Source: Akanthomyces muscarius (lineage: Eukaryota; Ascomycota; Sordariomycetes; Hypocreales; Cordycipitaceae). Taken from it: a stretch of 64,000 nt of DNA. Made by a program: the position numbers and the translations under genes. The first letter of the stretch is position 1; the number at the start of each line of letters is the position of its first letter. The stretch covers positions 248,001 through 312,000 of the forward strand of contig NW_026611615.1 in the NCBI RefSeq assembly GCF_028009165.1, in the 5' to 3' direction. Positions 1-12,700 of this stretch are shown piece after piece. A model generated the notes under the pieces. It did not search any database. It saw only the letters and a list, made by a program, of their open reading frames with translations, and had not been told where the DNA came from.

Positions 1-1
1 A

Positions 2-502
2 CCCAGGTCCAGCACCGAGGCTTCCTGGGGCCTGAAAGTGTCTGGTCCTTGCGCCAGGATCTGGCTCTGCATGAAGGCACAAAGCAAACCGCTCTTGCCG
101 ATATTTCCTCGGGGTCAACGCCGTTACGTTAAAAGCTCTTACTTTGACCTGGCCGCACACTTGGCCGAGTTCAGATTTATGTTCAGCAAGATGAGGGAGT
201 GTCCGCGCCCGGACGTGGACTTTGTTCTGGACGTGGAGCGCGGCAGGAAGATGGACCTCCTGGTAGATTTCATGTCATCCACATACGTCTGCGACCTTGA
301 ACCACCGTCAGGAGAGTCTCTTGTGTGCCGGATGGGCGATCAGAAGACAATTCTGCCGTGCCGCGAGTGGCAGCCGGCCTTTGTCAATATGAGGCCTGAG
401 AAAGGTGGGACGCTGGACCGCTGCTACCAGCGCTACTACCAGGAAGAGGACAGCAGTTGGACGTGCTTTTGGACCACGGAGCTGCCGCCAGGGTTCTACT
501 GA
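2..502 (+). CDS. Hypothetical protein, C-terminal part (5' end outside window), paralogue of the gene at 1788
   Basis: The reading frame is open from base 2 to a TGA at 500-502, so about 166 residues of the C-terminal part are present and the start lies off the left edge. It aligns with the protein at 1788-2648 without large gaps. Both share a W-x7-G-x-C-A-[RK]-[IL]-W block, an FPR block, a SYFDL-x2-H block and an [LG]LVDF block. I do not recognise a named domain and assign no function. No intron is needed in the visible part. The two copies lie on the same strand about 1.3 kb apart, which suggests tandem duplication. This copy is more diverged at its C-terminus and could be a pseudogene upstream of the window. 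Confidence 0.5.
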   Translation, partial: PRSSTEASWGLKVSGPCARIWLCMKAQSKPLLPIFPRGQRRYVKSSYFDLAAHLAEFRFMFSKMRECPRPDVDFVLDVERGRKMDLLVDFMSSTYVCDLEPPSGESLVCRMGDQKTILPCREWQPAFVNMRPEKGGTLDRCYQRYYQEEDSSWTCFWTTELPPGFY

Positions 503-960
503 GCAAAAGGAGGCGAGCCGGGCCACGTTCAGTGCTTTGGCCCAGGGTATGGACGCCAGAAAGCAGCAACAAGGTGAAGAAGAGGAGATATGCGCGGGGG
601 TAATTAACTTGGACGTCATGCTCGACAAACTGATAAAACCTTGAGATATATATAGTTACGCATTTGATTTTGACTAATATTGACTTGTTGTAATTTATAT
701 CCTGGCACTTTCCCGTGAGCCCTGATTCTAGATATTTCTTTACTTTAAAAAAGAACATGATATTGGTTTCAGGCTCCTGCACTTTGGAGTTAAGTTTGTA
801 CGAATTGGATAAGCGCCGGGACTCAGCCACTGAACTGCTGCCCTCAAGAGCCGTCACAGGTCCGTGTGTCTACAAGATCGGGAATGGGCGCAATCACAAT
901 ATCTGCAACACCAGGCAAGTTCGGGGCTTCTTTATTTTCTTTGTGGTTTGTGTTTAATTT

Positions 961-1003
<43 letters not shown>

Positions 1004-1787
1004 CTCATTGTCCGGCACGGATGTTTGCCCATTTTTCGTCGGGCAGTCTTTATCACAACCCGCGGTAGAAACCCCCTGCGGTGGTACATTATGAATGCCT
1101 TTACAAGTCGGCATTCATGTGTCTTTTGAGTTTTGACTTTTAGCTTTAGCCAAGTCGCCTTACGTTACGTAGCCTCGCCCTAAGCTTCAAGATAAGCACT
1201 ACTACAAAGGAGAGTGCGGCGTCTTTGTGCAGTACTGGACGTGTGGGATTATTCCATATTCAATGCAGAAGTGAAAGAAGAGACAACAACAGGGCAAATT
1301 AAACAAAGTACACATTCTATTGACCGAGACCGCTAGACAATTCGGACGATGCGCTAGTGATAAATCATCAAAGGCCCGAGCCTGGGCCAGGTTCAGCGCA
1401 GGTATGTGCAAAGGAAAGTCAGAAACAAAAGACTGTCAAAGAATATTTGATAAAGGGTCACAGATCATTCGCACCAAAGTTTACTGTCCCTAATAGTGAG
1501 TAAGAGATCAAGGGCCGCGACCGCTGTGCGGCAAAGGCCCAAACTAATTCATGCCTAACCATGCTTCTCAAGGGCGAACGGCGAGAACAAAGAACCAGCG
1601 ACGAGCAAAGGTTCATGAATATCTATTTTAAGCCTCGATATATCCGACAAACTCTAACTTTTTTCATTCACCATTCTCTGCATCCAGAAACGACATCCGC
1701 TTTCAACATCTACTTATCAAACCACGCAAGGCTACTTACATCATTTCCATTCACCCTGTGCAACACGCAAATTAATCAACTTACACC
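503..1787. other. Intergenic region with a 36-T tract
   Basis: No gene is supported here. The region holds the 3' flank of the left-edge gene, an uninterrupted T run at 966-1001 and the promoter of the gene at 1788. Several short open frames exist, but they are not conserved-looking and overlap one another. Confidence 0.5.
966..1001. repeat. Poly(T) tract, 36 bp
   Basis: This is an uninterrupted run of 36 T residues. It could be the poly(A) tail scar of a retroposed element inserted on the minus strand, or simple slippage. No element body with target-site duplications was recognised next to it. Confidence 0.9.
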
Positions 1788-2648
1788 ATGCCTGGAGGAG
1801 TTATGGCTTTGGCGATTTCGACACCGATTCGGCTTCTTGACACCCCGCTAGGCCACCTCTGGCTGATGGCGACGATCAATGAGGCTACACAAAATGACAG
1901 CAAGAAGCTTTGGCAACGAGCGTTGTCCCAGTATGTATACCAATCCCCCCTCTCGGACGAAGAGATCGAATCTTGCCCGACTCCCTGGGTTTTCCCAGAC
2001 CCCGCAACAATGACGATTGGCGTTCACGCCGCTGTGAGTGGCGCGCCTCGTGACCTCTACGCCGCGGAAGAGATCGCGTTTGAAGCAGTCCGGTCGCGCA
2101 TGCTTGCCGCACGGGTCCAGGGAGCCTGGATACTGACCACGTACGGGTCCTGCGCCAAGCTCTGGAGCCTCGCGAACCCATCGCTGTCGCCGGAGGAGGT
2201 ACTCATCCGCGCCGTGTTCCCCCGGAGCAATGCGCGCGGTGAACCGAACTCGTACTTTGACCTGAGTGACCATTGTTTCGAGTGGGAGAAAATCTTTGGC
2301 CTCCTTAGACTGCGTCGGTGTCTCACACCTGCGTTTGCAAACAGACTGTTTAGCGACGGATTGGTAGACTTTGTGGTTGACCCCTCCTATGCAACCCAGA
2401 TCTCTGATCTGCAGTATCTGCGGCCTGACGAAGACACAATCACGGCCATGTGGCCGGGCGGCAGCCGCATAGTGTTGCCCCACGTCACTGTCATCCGTGC
2501 CGTCATCTGGACCGGGTCGGAGATGAAAAGCTGCTGGTCGCTCACCGGCCCCCGATTCGTCCCCCCCCAGTCTGGGCAGTATGGTTGGACGCGGTGGCAA
2601 ACATCCGAGGTTGTGCGCTACTGGTCTTGGGACCATCCACGAAGGTAA
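1788..2648 (+). CDS. Hypothetical protein, tandem paralogue of the left-edge gene
   Basis: This is a single-exon frame of 286 aa. The ATG at 1788 sits in a CACC-ATG context; a second in-frame Met follows at residue 6. No signal peptide or membrane span is apparent and I recognise no named domain. The C-terminal two thirds aligns with the partial protein at 2-502 through the SYFDL, FPR and LVDF blocks, which supports real coding because two diverged copies keep the same frame. The protein is rich in Trp near its C-terminus (GWTRW and YWSWDHP). Such orphan-like families are common in accessory regions of fungal genomes, and no function is inferred. Confidence 0.6.
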   Translation: MPGGVMALAISTPIRLLDTPLGHLWLMATINEATQNDSKKLWQRALSQYVYQSPLSDEEIESCPTPWVFPDPATMTIGVHAAVSGAPRDLYAAEEIAFEAVRSRMLAARVQGAWILTTYGSCAKLWSLANPSLSPEEVLIRAVFPRSNARGEPNSYFDLSDHCFEWEKIFGLLRLRRCLTPAFANRLFSDGLVDFVVDPSYATQISDLQYLRPDEDTITAMWPGGSRIVLPHVTVIRAVIWTGSEMKSCWSLTGPRFVPPQSGQYGWTRWQTSEVVRYWSWDHPRR

Positions 2649-3890
2649 ATCGTTTGACTGGAAGGCTCACGCCAGGACGGACATCTTGGCCAGCTTTCCC
2701 TTGTTTATGAGTTCCCTCGGGCAGCCTTGGAACCCCACCGCAGCCGGACGCGCTGGACTCCGGCAGCGTCGCCCGGCTTCACGCCAACCCAGAAACCCGG
2801 CGCGCCGGTCACAGCAAGTGCTTCCGGCGGTGCCGTCCCACTCTAAGCGGTCGCTCGATTTGGCAACTCTGGTGGCGCACACGGCTCGGTGGCCTGAGCC
2901 ACACACTAACCTAGTTAGCTACCCACGAAGGTTGCCGTCGGTTTCTTGGACTTTTAGTCTCTCGACAAAAAAAAAAAGAAGGTGAGTGCCATTTATGTTT
3001 ACTTGAATTCGATGCGGAATACTACGCTATCTCTCTAATCTCGCTTTTTAAAATTCTTCAGCTTTGGGGGACATCATTAGCGTCGTCGTTTAGTTTTACC
3101 ACGCGGACCTAACTTAGTATCAATTGAAAATATGATTGTTTTTAGAAGATCATGACATAGTTGTATTTCGTCCAACGTGTATCTAGAATGGAGAGTACCC
3201 AGTACTCTCCGGAGAGGTCCGGCGCAGCCAAACCCGGAGCTGTAGCCGGTACAGCGTAGCGCTGGAAAATAAAAAAGCAAGAGCGAAAAAGTCAAAACCC
3301 AAATTTTCCTATGCGTGTATCATGTATCCGTTATGCATCAATATATGCTAAGGCGAAGGAGGAGAGCGTGCTTTTTTTTTTTTTTTTGGGGGGTTTTTTT
3401 TTTGTAAAAGATTGTACTCGGCCACAGGCCGGAGGAAAAGGACGAAATGCGTGGATGTGGTCGCCGGCTTGTCGAAGCAAATGATATATATGCGCCTTTT
3501 GGCGCAGACGAATGCAGAGAGAAATAAAATGAGTAGAAAAATCCACAAACGCGGCAGGAAAATGCCAGAGGACTGAGCCTGCTCAGCCTGTCTTTCGTCA
3601 AGTCGAGGTCGTAATGCCGCGTTGTCGTGAAGTAGATGTACAGGTGTATATGTCGTATTGAGAAGCGTTGGTTGTCGTACGCGTCCCACCGGCGTCCATA
3701 AAAAGACGGCGATGGGTGCAGTTCGTTTCTTTGGTCATATATTCGTCGCGTGTCTTGCAGCAGCAAGCTGAGAAGAGAGCCGCGAAGGGTTCGTCGAGTA
3801 GAGGAAGACGACCCAGTCGTGGAGGCGGAACGGGTTCAAAAGCTGGCCGAACCCTTGGCGACTCCAGCCCACGGCGCAAGACAGCACGTT
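2649..3890. other. Intergenic region
   Basis: No supported gene. It contains an A-rich tract near 2969 and the T16-G6-T10 tract at 3372-3403. The open frames here have unnatural composition and overlap on both strands. Confidence 0.4.
3372..3403. repeat. T16-G6-T10 homopolymer tract
   Basis: Sixteen T, six G and ten T follow one another directly. This is low-complexity sequence that is likely length-variable. Confidence 0.85.
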
Positions 3891-4124
3891 TCACCTATAG
3901 CCCTTGGAGCTTGAGCGGTAGCTGCTGTAGCCCGAGTCGGAGTATGTGTGGTGATTGGCGGCGGCGGCCTGGCGGGAGGCGTGGGCGGAGCAAGCGTAGC
4001 CGACGAGGATGGTGCGCTTCTCGACGCCGTGGCCGCGGCGGCCGTAGGAGGGACAGCGGTCGACGGCGTGTTGGTAGTAGAGGCAGTGGCAGGCAGAGTA
4101 CAGCTCGACGAGCTGGTAGCACAT
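3891..4124 (-). CDS. Small conserved fungal Cys-containing protein of unknown function
   Basis: The frame encodes 77 aa from an ATG at 4124, inside a slightly longer frame that opens at a non-ATG codon. The N-terminus starts MCYQLVELYSACHCLYYQHA and continues with a VDRC-P-SYGRRGHG block and an RTILVGYACSAH block. The tail is rich in Ser, Tyr and His. From memory this N-terminal Cys/His arrangement recurs in short uncharacterised ascomycete proteins, and the C-X-C plus later Cys and His residues could bind zinc. The frame on the opposite strand (3668-4150) is Arg/Gly-rich and reads as an antisense shadow. Function is unknown. Confidence 0.65.
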   Translation of the reverse strand: MCYQLVELYSACHCLYYQHAVDRCPSYGRRGHGVEKRTILVGYACSAHASRQAAAANHHTYSDSGYSSYRSSSKGYR

Positions 4125-7100
4125 GCTGGGCAAGTTGTGAAGTAGGTTGAGCTGCCTGTCTAGTCTAGGGACCGGGAGTCGCTGAACGGGTCGCCACGAG
4201 AGAGCAGCGATATTTTATTTTTAGCACTGTATATCGAGCACAGCGTCTACAGTGCCAAGAAATTGTCGATTGTTTCTGTAGACTTTTGTATGTCTTTCGT
4301 GTCCAAGTAAGTCGTACCCAGTGCAAGAGAGTGGTGCACGACAGTGTTGAGAGGTCATAGATGTAGAACGGCAAGCAAGAGGGTAATGTTGATGTAGCAG
4401 AAGAACAAGAAGAAAAAAACAGAAGCGAAAGGAAAGTTTTGACTTTTTATCAAGAACGAGAGACGAGAGAGAGAGAGATGTATGTAGCGAGTGATTGCAG
4501 GCAGCACAGGCAGAAGAGGGCTCGGAAGAGACAGGGACTTTGTATCCTTATACCTGGGCCGGTAGCCTAAAGGGACATGGGTGTGGGCGATGGATGGGAC
4601 GAAATGCTGGGAATACCCACTTACACACCACCAACACCACCACTAAAGAAGCAAGCGAAAAGGCCTACGATGCATGGGAGCTTGCGGGCTTGGGGGCTGG
4701 CGGGAAGATGGAGACGCCAAACAAAAAGCGGATGTGGAATTAGCCAGGTAGGCAGGCAGGCGTGTGGGAAGACAAAGGGCGTAGGGCACAGAACAGCAGG
4801 GGGGACAAGGCTGTGGGGTGAGCAATGGCGAGAAATAGCGTCTTCGAGCGGCGCGCAAGTACCGTGTAACTAGACATTAACTAGTACCTGGCTGGGGAGA
4901 AGAAGGTGTGTTGGTGTTGATGATGAGAAGGGGGTGTGCGTGACCGGTGACTAACTAGTGAGTTGGCGAGAGAAGCGCAGCCAAGCAAGATGAAGCCAGA
5001 TTGGGCAATTGGGGATTTTTAGCTTGCTTTTATCCCCCGAATTCCCTGAATCTTCCCTGATCCGAACATGTGTGGTCGCCGGCCACGCTGGAGACTTCCT
5101 CGCCCGAGGTGGGCGCAGCCCGAAGACAGACGCCAGATAACTACAACTACACAGAGACGCTGCCTGGCGGCATTGAGAGGAGAAGGGAAAAGCAAAGAGT
5201 CATCCACCGCTGCTACGGGCGTCGACTGCCGGTTTGCTCCACGAACCCAGTTTTTGGGGGCCTAAATGGTTCAACGTGCAGCAGGGCTGAATTGATGTGT
5301 GGGACAGGCGGACAGGCGCGACAGGGGTGGTGTGTCTGGATGGAGACGGTCAAGGGCACGACGAGCTCTAGAGGACGGAATGGTATAGCTTGTTGGCGGT
5401 AGGACCAAGGTTTATGAGCATTGCATGTTTGACTAGAGAGTTGACTTGGCTGACCCGCGCATTGCAAACTGGGTTACTGGTACTTGGATAGTTGGCATTA
5501 TACATGACTTGATGTTGATGGGAGTTGGGACAGTGGTAGCGGAGGGACATTGTGCTTGAACTTGAGCAAGCACAGTGCGGTGCGAGGAGCCTGGAATGCT
5601 TGGCAATTTTTTGTATGTTTCTTTTTTGATAGTCAATGTACAATGAATGCCGAATTGGACGCAGACAAGGCTTGTCGTGGACCTGATTTCTGCTGTCGCG
5701 GGGAGTCGAGTGGTAAGAGGAAAGCATTGTAGTGCAGTGTAGTGCGGTTACAGTGCAGTGCAGTGCAGTGCAGTGCAGTTCAGCAGACACTTCCCCTGTA
5801 CCATCCGTCGTACAGCGGGTGAATCCCCTGCGATGCGGCATTGCAGGGCGTCGAGTCACCGAAAAGCCACCAGCACAGTCACTGTAGCACGCGCTGCGGC
5901 TCAGCCCAGGCAGCCACGTTGGTGTGGGCTCACGTGGACCGTCCACGCCCGCAGGCTCAGTCATCTTGACGTACCAGTAGGTACGTAAGGGTAGCCGTCC
6001 TAGGCATCCCCAGGCAGCCTCGTCCCGTTTGTCTGTTTGTCCCGTCACCATGCATCGCCAACGCCGTGCCCTTCTGCCACTGTCTGGCAGCATCCCCTTT
6101 TTCTTTCGTCCGACTCTTCTCTGCTTCAATGGGCTCGTTTCTTCAAATTGACTCATCACCGCCTCTCAATCGGCAATTCCACCGAACCGACCCGATGCCG
6201 TCATGCCTGCTATTAGCATGTACCAAGTCGTTATAGTCTCACAGCCTCCTCCCACAACTCCACTGCAGCCTCGCACCACAGACATGGACTGGGCCGCTCC
6301 GCCAACAGGATAGTTTGGCGGCGCCTCTCCTCTTATCCTGGGCGCATCGCGGTCCATGTTGCTCCATGGCAAAAAAGGCGCCAGATGAGCTTCCCGGCCC
6401 CCTAACCTAGGTAGTCTGACCGGGGTGACTCTTGTCCCAGGTTTCAGATGACCCTGCCACCATCAGACAAACATCCTTCTTCCTCTCCTTCATGCGACGC
6501 CCAGTCGATATTTAGATACGAACGCCATGGAAAGTCCTACAATCACCGTGACGCCTAGCTGCACACCTGGCTAGTAGGTGATGACAAGCGTGTCGTGTGC
6601 TGCGCGCTAGCCCGCCACCAGGCGGCCCATCCTTGCTTCGACCATCGGCCTATTCACTACTTGCCAACAGACTGACACGAGAAAACAGGGCAGGCCCCTG
6701 CATGCCGGAGAATAAATTTAGCAACAAGCGTCTTACACATAACCACAATCATAAGCAAATCGAGATGAGGCACGGCACGGACGGGTCGATGCCAAAGCAC
6801 ATCACGAGGCGTAATTTCCCCAGCCAGCACCGCAAGGATGTGCAGTATATACGGAGCACACAGCAAGGCATCCTGCATACTTCAAAAAGCAACTCTTCTT
6901 AACGGCCGACGGTCGAGCGTTAACCCGCCGCACTCCGGAACAAACCACATGAATCCCCCGATTGGCGTCGTATAGTGTTGTTGCCGAGCAAAGCTCGAGC
7001 CGCAAACAAACCAAAAAAACACAAGATGACAGAGTATACGCAAAACAACTGGTCGGCCTATCGCATGCAAGTCTGGGATTCTTACTGCATGTCTTAGACA

Positions 7101-9747
7101 CCAGGCCTTGGGTCGCGATCGGCTGCCAAAAGCTGCCTAGTCTGGCCTTCCCGCATCATTACTCTGGGCCAGAGTGAGGATCAACGCCACCAAGAAAAAG
7201 AATCAAAAAGTCACCAGCACATGAGCTCTTTGTACTAGTGATGATCTCCTCGACACTAGAATAGGTTCTGGGGCGATGCTCGCCTGTGGAGTCGACGGGC
7301 GTTGTTCGCCCACCGGGCGTCACTACAACCTACCGTGCCTACGTATTGTTATTGAGCCACCGAGCGCACTGTACTGGCAGCATCGCGGTGGAGGCTGTCC
7401 CCAGCCCTGAGCGTTTGTGTTTGCCCAGTTTGGCAGTTTGCGTTTCGACAGTCATGACTGTCATTCCTTGGCATGCAGGCACATGCAGAGAGCCGTGGTT
7501 GCGCATCCGCACTCTCGCGCCGTTCGTTGCCGCATCTGCTCCCTGTGAGGCTGCTGCAGGACGCACCGCCTGCAGCAACTGTGGCCGTTCAGCTTCCCGC
7601 CCACCGAATACATGACACGCAAAAATATCCGAAACGGTGCCCGTGAAACACACCTATACCACCACGAATAGACACCGGGCGCTGTGACAGACCGCGGTGT
7701 GAAAGAGAGGTCCCTGCGTGCAGCTGCATATTTCGAGGCTGATGATTGAACAACGAGTGCTACTGCATTCCTGCAAGCCGCAACCCGCCCTGGCAGCTAA
7801 AGAGACGCCTTTCCACTTATTACTGGCATTCACAGGAGCAACACACAGAGAAGTGCCGAGGTCCAAAGCTGTGTTTCGAAACAGCACTTTTGCGCGAAAA
7901 CTAGCAACTAGGCTCTGGCTCGTTGCCACTCTCTGAATGCCGTTGGGATTCGCATCCAATGGTCTCCAGACGTTGACGAAAATCAATGAACTCTCCGGCC
8001 GGCGGCCACCAGCTATAGAAGCTAAATTGTTACCGGAATAGGGCAAGCCCGAGGGACAAGTCTCCCGGATACTTGGGAACGCGCTCCAGCTTTCTCTCCG
8101 GGCGTTTCTCGTTAGCGGGCTCCGGGCCGCTTCCCCCGCTGGGGCGGCGGCGGCGTCGCCGGCCTTCTCCACCGGCGCCCGCCCGGGCGGGACGTGGCAT
8201 TTCGCTGCTTCTGCCTCCCAAGTTGGGACGATGCTACTCTGAGACAATCTTCCGAGGGTAGTAAAAAGAGCAATCGAGTTTGTGGCAACTTTCCTGGGCA
8301 TTTATTCTCGGAACCTGCAAAAGTCATGGCAGTTCGTGTCTTACACAGAAACTGCATCGTGCCTTCGCAGAGGTGACTTCCGTAGCGGGAGACCCAGCTG
8401 AAGCTGCTGCGCCTCAATAAGAAAAACGCAGTCACCGCCCATCACAGCCACCGCAGCACTTGCGCAGAGAAAGAATGAGCTCGCACCAAACAAGGAAAAC
8501 GAAAGCCTCGGTTAAAAAGAATCTTATGGATAACATCATCTGCTATTAACAAAACATCTCCCGTTCGAGCATATTGGCTGCAGCAGGAGACATGCCCGTG
8601 GTTTACCGCAGTTCCTCTCGTTCACCTGCGTTTTCAGCACTACAAAGTCAAAGTGCCGAGGTCAGCAGGAATCAGGCCACGGGCACATGAACAGGGTCGT
8701 CTATTGACGGTTTAGTCCCCAATTTGCAACTCATCTCTTGTTACTACTATTGTTCTTCTTTCTATCATATAATAACAGTACAAACTCACAAAAAAAAAGC
8801 AATTATATGGGATATTCGGTCCGGTTCTCCAAAGTTTATGAAGCGCCAGTGTGGGTGGTGGTCAGCCTCGTCTTCAGCCTCGTCGCTGTCCCCGAGAGCC
8901 AGCCATGTAGTTGGCTCTCCACACATTCTGTAGGGGTCGCCATAGTACCTTGATGCACGTTTGAATGTTTGATTTCGTCATGGGGCAACTTTTTTGTTTT
9001 TGGTTCGTTCTTCTGAAACACAGACATGTGTAGAAATGAAGCAAGCAAAATGACACTGGAATAGGAAGGCCGGATGCAGCTATTCAGTACATTATTCCCA
9101 ACTTCTTCATGTGATGGCCAGTTGACAAATGATGGCAGTGCAGCAGGTCAAGACGTGTCGGGAGGCCTCGAAAGAATTCATCTGCATGACAGAGGTACTT
9201 GTCTTTTTTTTTTTTTGCTGCCCGTCACTCTGATCCTCCTCGCCTTGCTATGCACCTATCAATGTCCCAAACTCTTGTCTTCAAATCTACTTATACACAC
9301 GCATACACAATACAAGCGTGTACGACACGCGCACACACGCACACACACTCGAAAAACAGCACAGTCAGTTAATCATGCCCAACAGATTGAAATAAAATTA
9401 AAATTGAAAGCTACCGCCTCCATGATGCTTAATGATTTTGGGTATCCGCATGGGGTTGCTCCCCTTCAAAAGCAGTCCTTGCAAAAACGGCCATCAATTC
9501 AATCGGACCCCCTTGACCATGATGAATAAGACCCCAGTTTCCATGATTAAAATTGCAACAAAAAAACCAACAAGACCTGTCCCAGACGTCACTGCGATAA
9601 ATGGACAAGTCTCGTGTACGTGTCAAACTTGCCACAAAAAAAATGCAGAATGGCCTCATAATCATCAAAACAAATGTAATGGCGCACTTTATCCCCTTCA
9701 TGTAAGAGACTATAAATGATTCAAGCCTCGGACCGCCGGCTTGCCTT
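4125..9747. other. Long gene-poor region with microsatellites
   Basis: About 5.6 kb lie between the small gene at 4124 and the 3' end of the kinase gene at 9748. No frame here has a recognisable family, signal peptide or consistent splice structure. The longest minus-strand frame (5368-6159) runs through a GCAGT repeat and looks non-coding. There is a pentanucleotide repeat near 5751 and a CA-rich stretch near 9298-9350. Some of the region may be long UTR or non-coding RNA, but nothing specific supports that. Confidence 0.4.
5751..5779. repeat. Pentanucleotide CAGTG microsatellite
   Basis: About six CAGTG units run in tandem, with degenerate copies extending upstream to about 5730. Confidence 0.85.
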
Positions 9748-12700
9748 CTAGACTCGGCGGTTCATGGCTGCTGAAGCGCCTGCAGCGGCGAGATCAGGTT
9801 TTCCACTTGCTGATCGAGCTGTGATTCGTGGTAGCCCGCTAGATGAAGATGTCACACTGCCTGGCCCCGCGCTTGTGCGTCGGTTCAGGCTTGCCGCCGT
9901 GGCACCTGTCGCTCCAGAAACTCGTCTCGATGCTGCATTCATCGGCACGGAACCCTTGCTCGGACTGGGTACAGTGCGCAGCATGCCGAGACCCTTAGGA
10001 GGATCCGGCAAAGGTCTCGACATGGTTATGGTATTGTTTCGTTTGACCGGAGACGACTCTCTTGTCGGCATGCGAGGCACGGGAGCCATTTTCTGACCGG
10101 TAATGAATTCGTGACGAACAGCATCCTCGGGCTTCAGGCGGCGGTCAGGGTCCCAGCGCAGACAGCGTGCTAAAAAGTCGACAAAGGCCTCATCGTCGCA
10201 CTTGAGCGCCTGTTGGAGCGTCTTGGAGGAAGGGCGTCTTCTGCGGCCCTTGGACGACACTGTCAAGCGAGGCTTGCCCATCGAGTCAAAGAAGAGTTTC
10301 TTGCGGGTGCTCTTCTCAATCAAATGCTTCTCGGGTGGACCAAAAACTTCCATGATGCAAGCAAGCTGTTCCTGCTCATTCTCGCCGGGGAAAATGGGTA
10401 CACCAGTGAAGAGCTCAGCGAGGATGCAGCCGACACTCCACATGTCAATTGGCAAACCGTAAGTCATTCCCAAGATAACCTCTGGGGATCGGTAGAAACG
10501 AGATTGAATATAGGTATAAACCTTTTCGTTCTCAAAGCAGCTCGAGCCGAAATCGATGACCTTTAGTTCGGAATGCAAAGGATGCTTGAGCAGAATGTTC
10601 TCCGGCTTCAAATCGCAGTGGATAATCTTGCGCTGCTTGAGGAGAATCAAGGAGCTAAGGATCTGCTTGGTAAAGCGGCGAATGATTTTGAGAGAAAAGC
10701 CGCGGAACGAATGCGCCTTGATGAATTCGTAGAGGTTCATATCGAGCAGCTCAGTGGATATGCACAGATGCCCGCGAAAGTAGAAGCTCTGCGTAAAGTT
10801 GACCATGCTGTGCCTATCTTGAGGGTCCTGTTACATTCAGTCAGTTTATGTCAGATGGAGTGTGAGTGCCGAAAGTCTTACCCATTCGCGAAGCTTTTGC
10901 AAGATATTGACTTCTACCAGAGCTTGCTGGTGGAAGCGCTTCTTGTTACGGATGATTTTGATGGCTACTAGCTTTCCGAGCTTGTGGTCAATGCATCGCA
11001 GTACCTGTCCAAAACTACCTTTTCCCAGGATATCTACAATCTCATAGCGGTATGCTAGGTGGTCGCCGGCTATAATGGTGTAATCACCGCGGTCATCGTC
11101 ATAGCCGAAATTCGGGGCATCCGACTGCAAGTCGCCCACGACTTTACGAGCGCTTTGCGTACCGCAAAAGTAAATATCGTTATAGTCAATAATCTCGCCT
11201 CGTTCGTAAATATTGAGCATGGCGATACGGATGGCTTCCTGAGGACCCACACGCTCCTTCGGAGTCGCCCTCTTCTTGAGAGCATCTAAAGTTCGAGCGG
11301 CAATGTCAGTCTCCTTGCGTCGGGAACCCATCTTGCGCATCTCATCGTTGGCTGCCAAATCATCCTTGTCGAGTTCGTTTGCGCTGTAGGCGCCTGCCTG
11401 TCGCAAGGTCGTCGATGAGCTCTTTGGTTTCAGGGACTTGGACGTGGCAGAATTTTTGATTCGGCTGAGAGGCATCGTGTTGGAGTCACCAGTCTCCTTG
11501 CGACTGCCCCAGGATTCGCTTTTCGAGTGGGGTAGCATTGTCAGGCTTTGAGCAGAACTCTTTCGTGTTCGCTGCTCGTTAGAAGTGTTTATGGCAGCCG
11601 ACATCGTTGGGCTACGGGTTTTGGCATTGTACAGGTTGTTTGTCGTGGCTGACATCGGCAGGCGGGGTACTGCATCCTGCGAAGACTTATCACCGGTATC
11701 GTGAGCATCGCCGTGGTTCTTGGATGCGCTGCGTTTCCAAGACATGCTCAATTTACGTCGAAGTGAGCTCATGGACGAAGGTGTAGGCGGTTCATCAGGA
11801 GTGGGCGCCGGCGCCGGCGACTTTGGTACATGTTTGCTGGTATCAATCGACTTGGCGCTCGGCTTCTTCGAGGGCCTGTTCTCGGTAAAGTTGCCAGTGA
11901 CGGTAGCGTAGTCACCGCTGGCCTTGGTTCGCTTGTGTCCATCAAAATCGAAGCCGCCCTTGGGAAGAGATGATGAAAGGTAGGGTGACATGCTGTACTT
12001 GTGGCTACTAGGCTCCTGGATAATGATCGACGACGAATCGGACGAACCCGCATCGGGGGGAGACACGTTCTTTCGGTGGCTGTGATGTACAGTGCTGCTG
12101 CTTCTCAGCGCTGGCAATTCCATGGTATCATCGTAGCGGTTCTGGAAAAAAGAACTCTTGGAGGCAGTCATGGGAGTCGTCGGGGTCTTGGGGACCTGTC
12201 GACTAGGCGGTGGGCTACTCGGAGGCTCCTTGACAGGCTGATCCTGCAGGGCGGCGACTTTGGCGGCGGTCGGAATGCTCAGAGGGGCAAGATTGAGAGG
12301 CGGGAGAGTTAGGGGCTGCAAATGCTTTCTGGATTGGCTTGCCTGCTTCTCCTCTTTATTGGATGTGGCAATTGTGCTCTTTCGGGCACTGGGACGGCGC
12401 TTGGGCTTTGCAGGTTCGGGCATTGCAGGCAATGAAATACTGCCCGTCGAGTTGCTATGTATGCTGAGGGTTTCCACAGAGCCGAGGGCGGACCGCTTCT
12501 TGTCCATAAAGTATGGACCAGCCGGCGCATTGTCTTTGGGCGACTCGTACACCTTAGGAATGGCGGGCACCGGGGGAACATCTTCATCAGCTTCGTTCTG
12601 ACTAGAATTGTTCTGAGAAATGCCACCATTTTTGGGTGCCGGCAGGCGCGAATTCGAAGTCGATGCCTGGTTGCGTAGATGCGTGGAGCCAGTCGATGGC

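Noticed and set aside
1848..2636. 262-aa minus-strand frame
   Set aside because: It is antisense to the 286-aa gene, which has a paralogue in its own frame; the antisense frame has none.
3668..4150. 160-aa Arg/Gly-rich plus-strand frame
   Set aside because: It is antisense to the conserved small Cys protein and has extreme composition.
5368..6159. 263-aa minus-strand frame
   Set aside because: It runs through a GCAGT microsatellite, producing an LHCTALHC repeat, and lacks natural composition.
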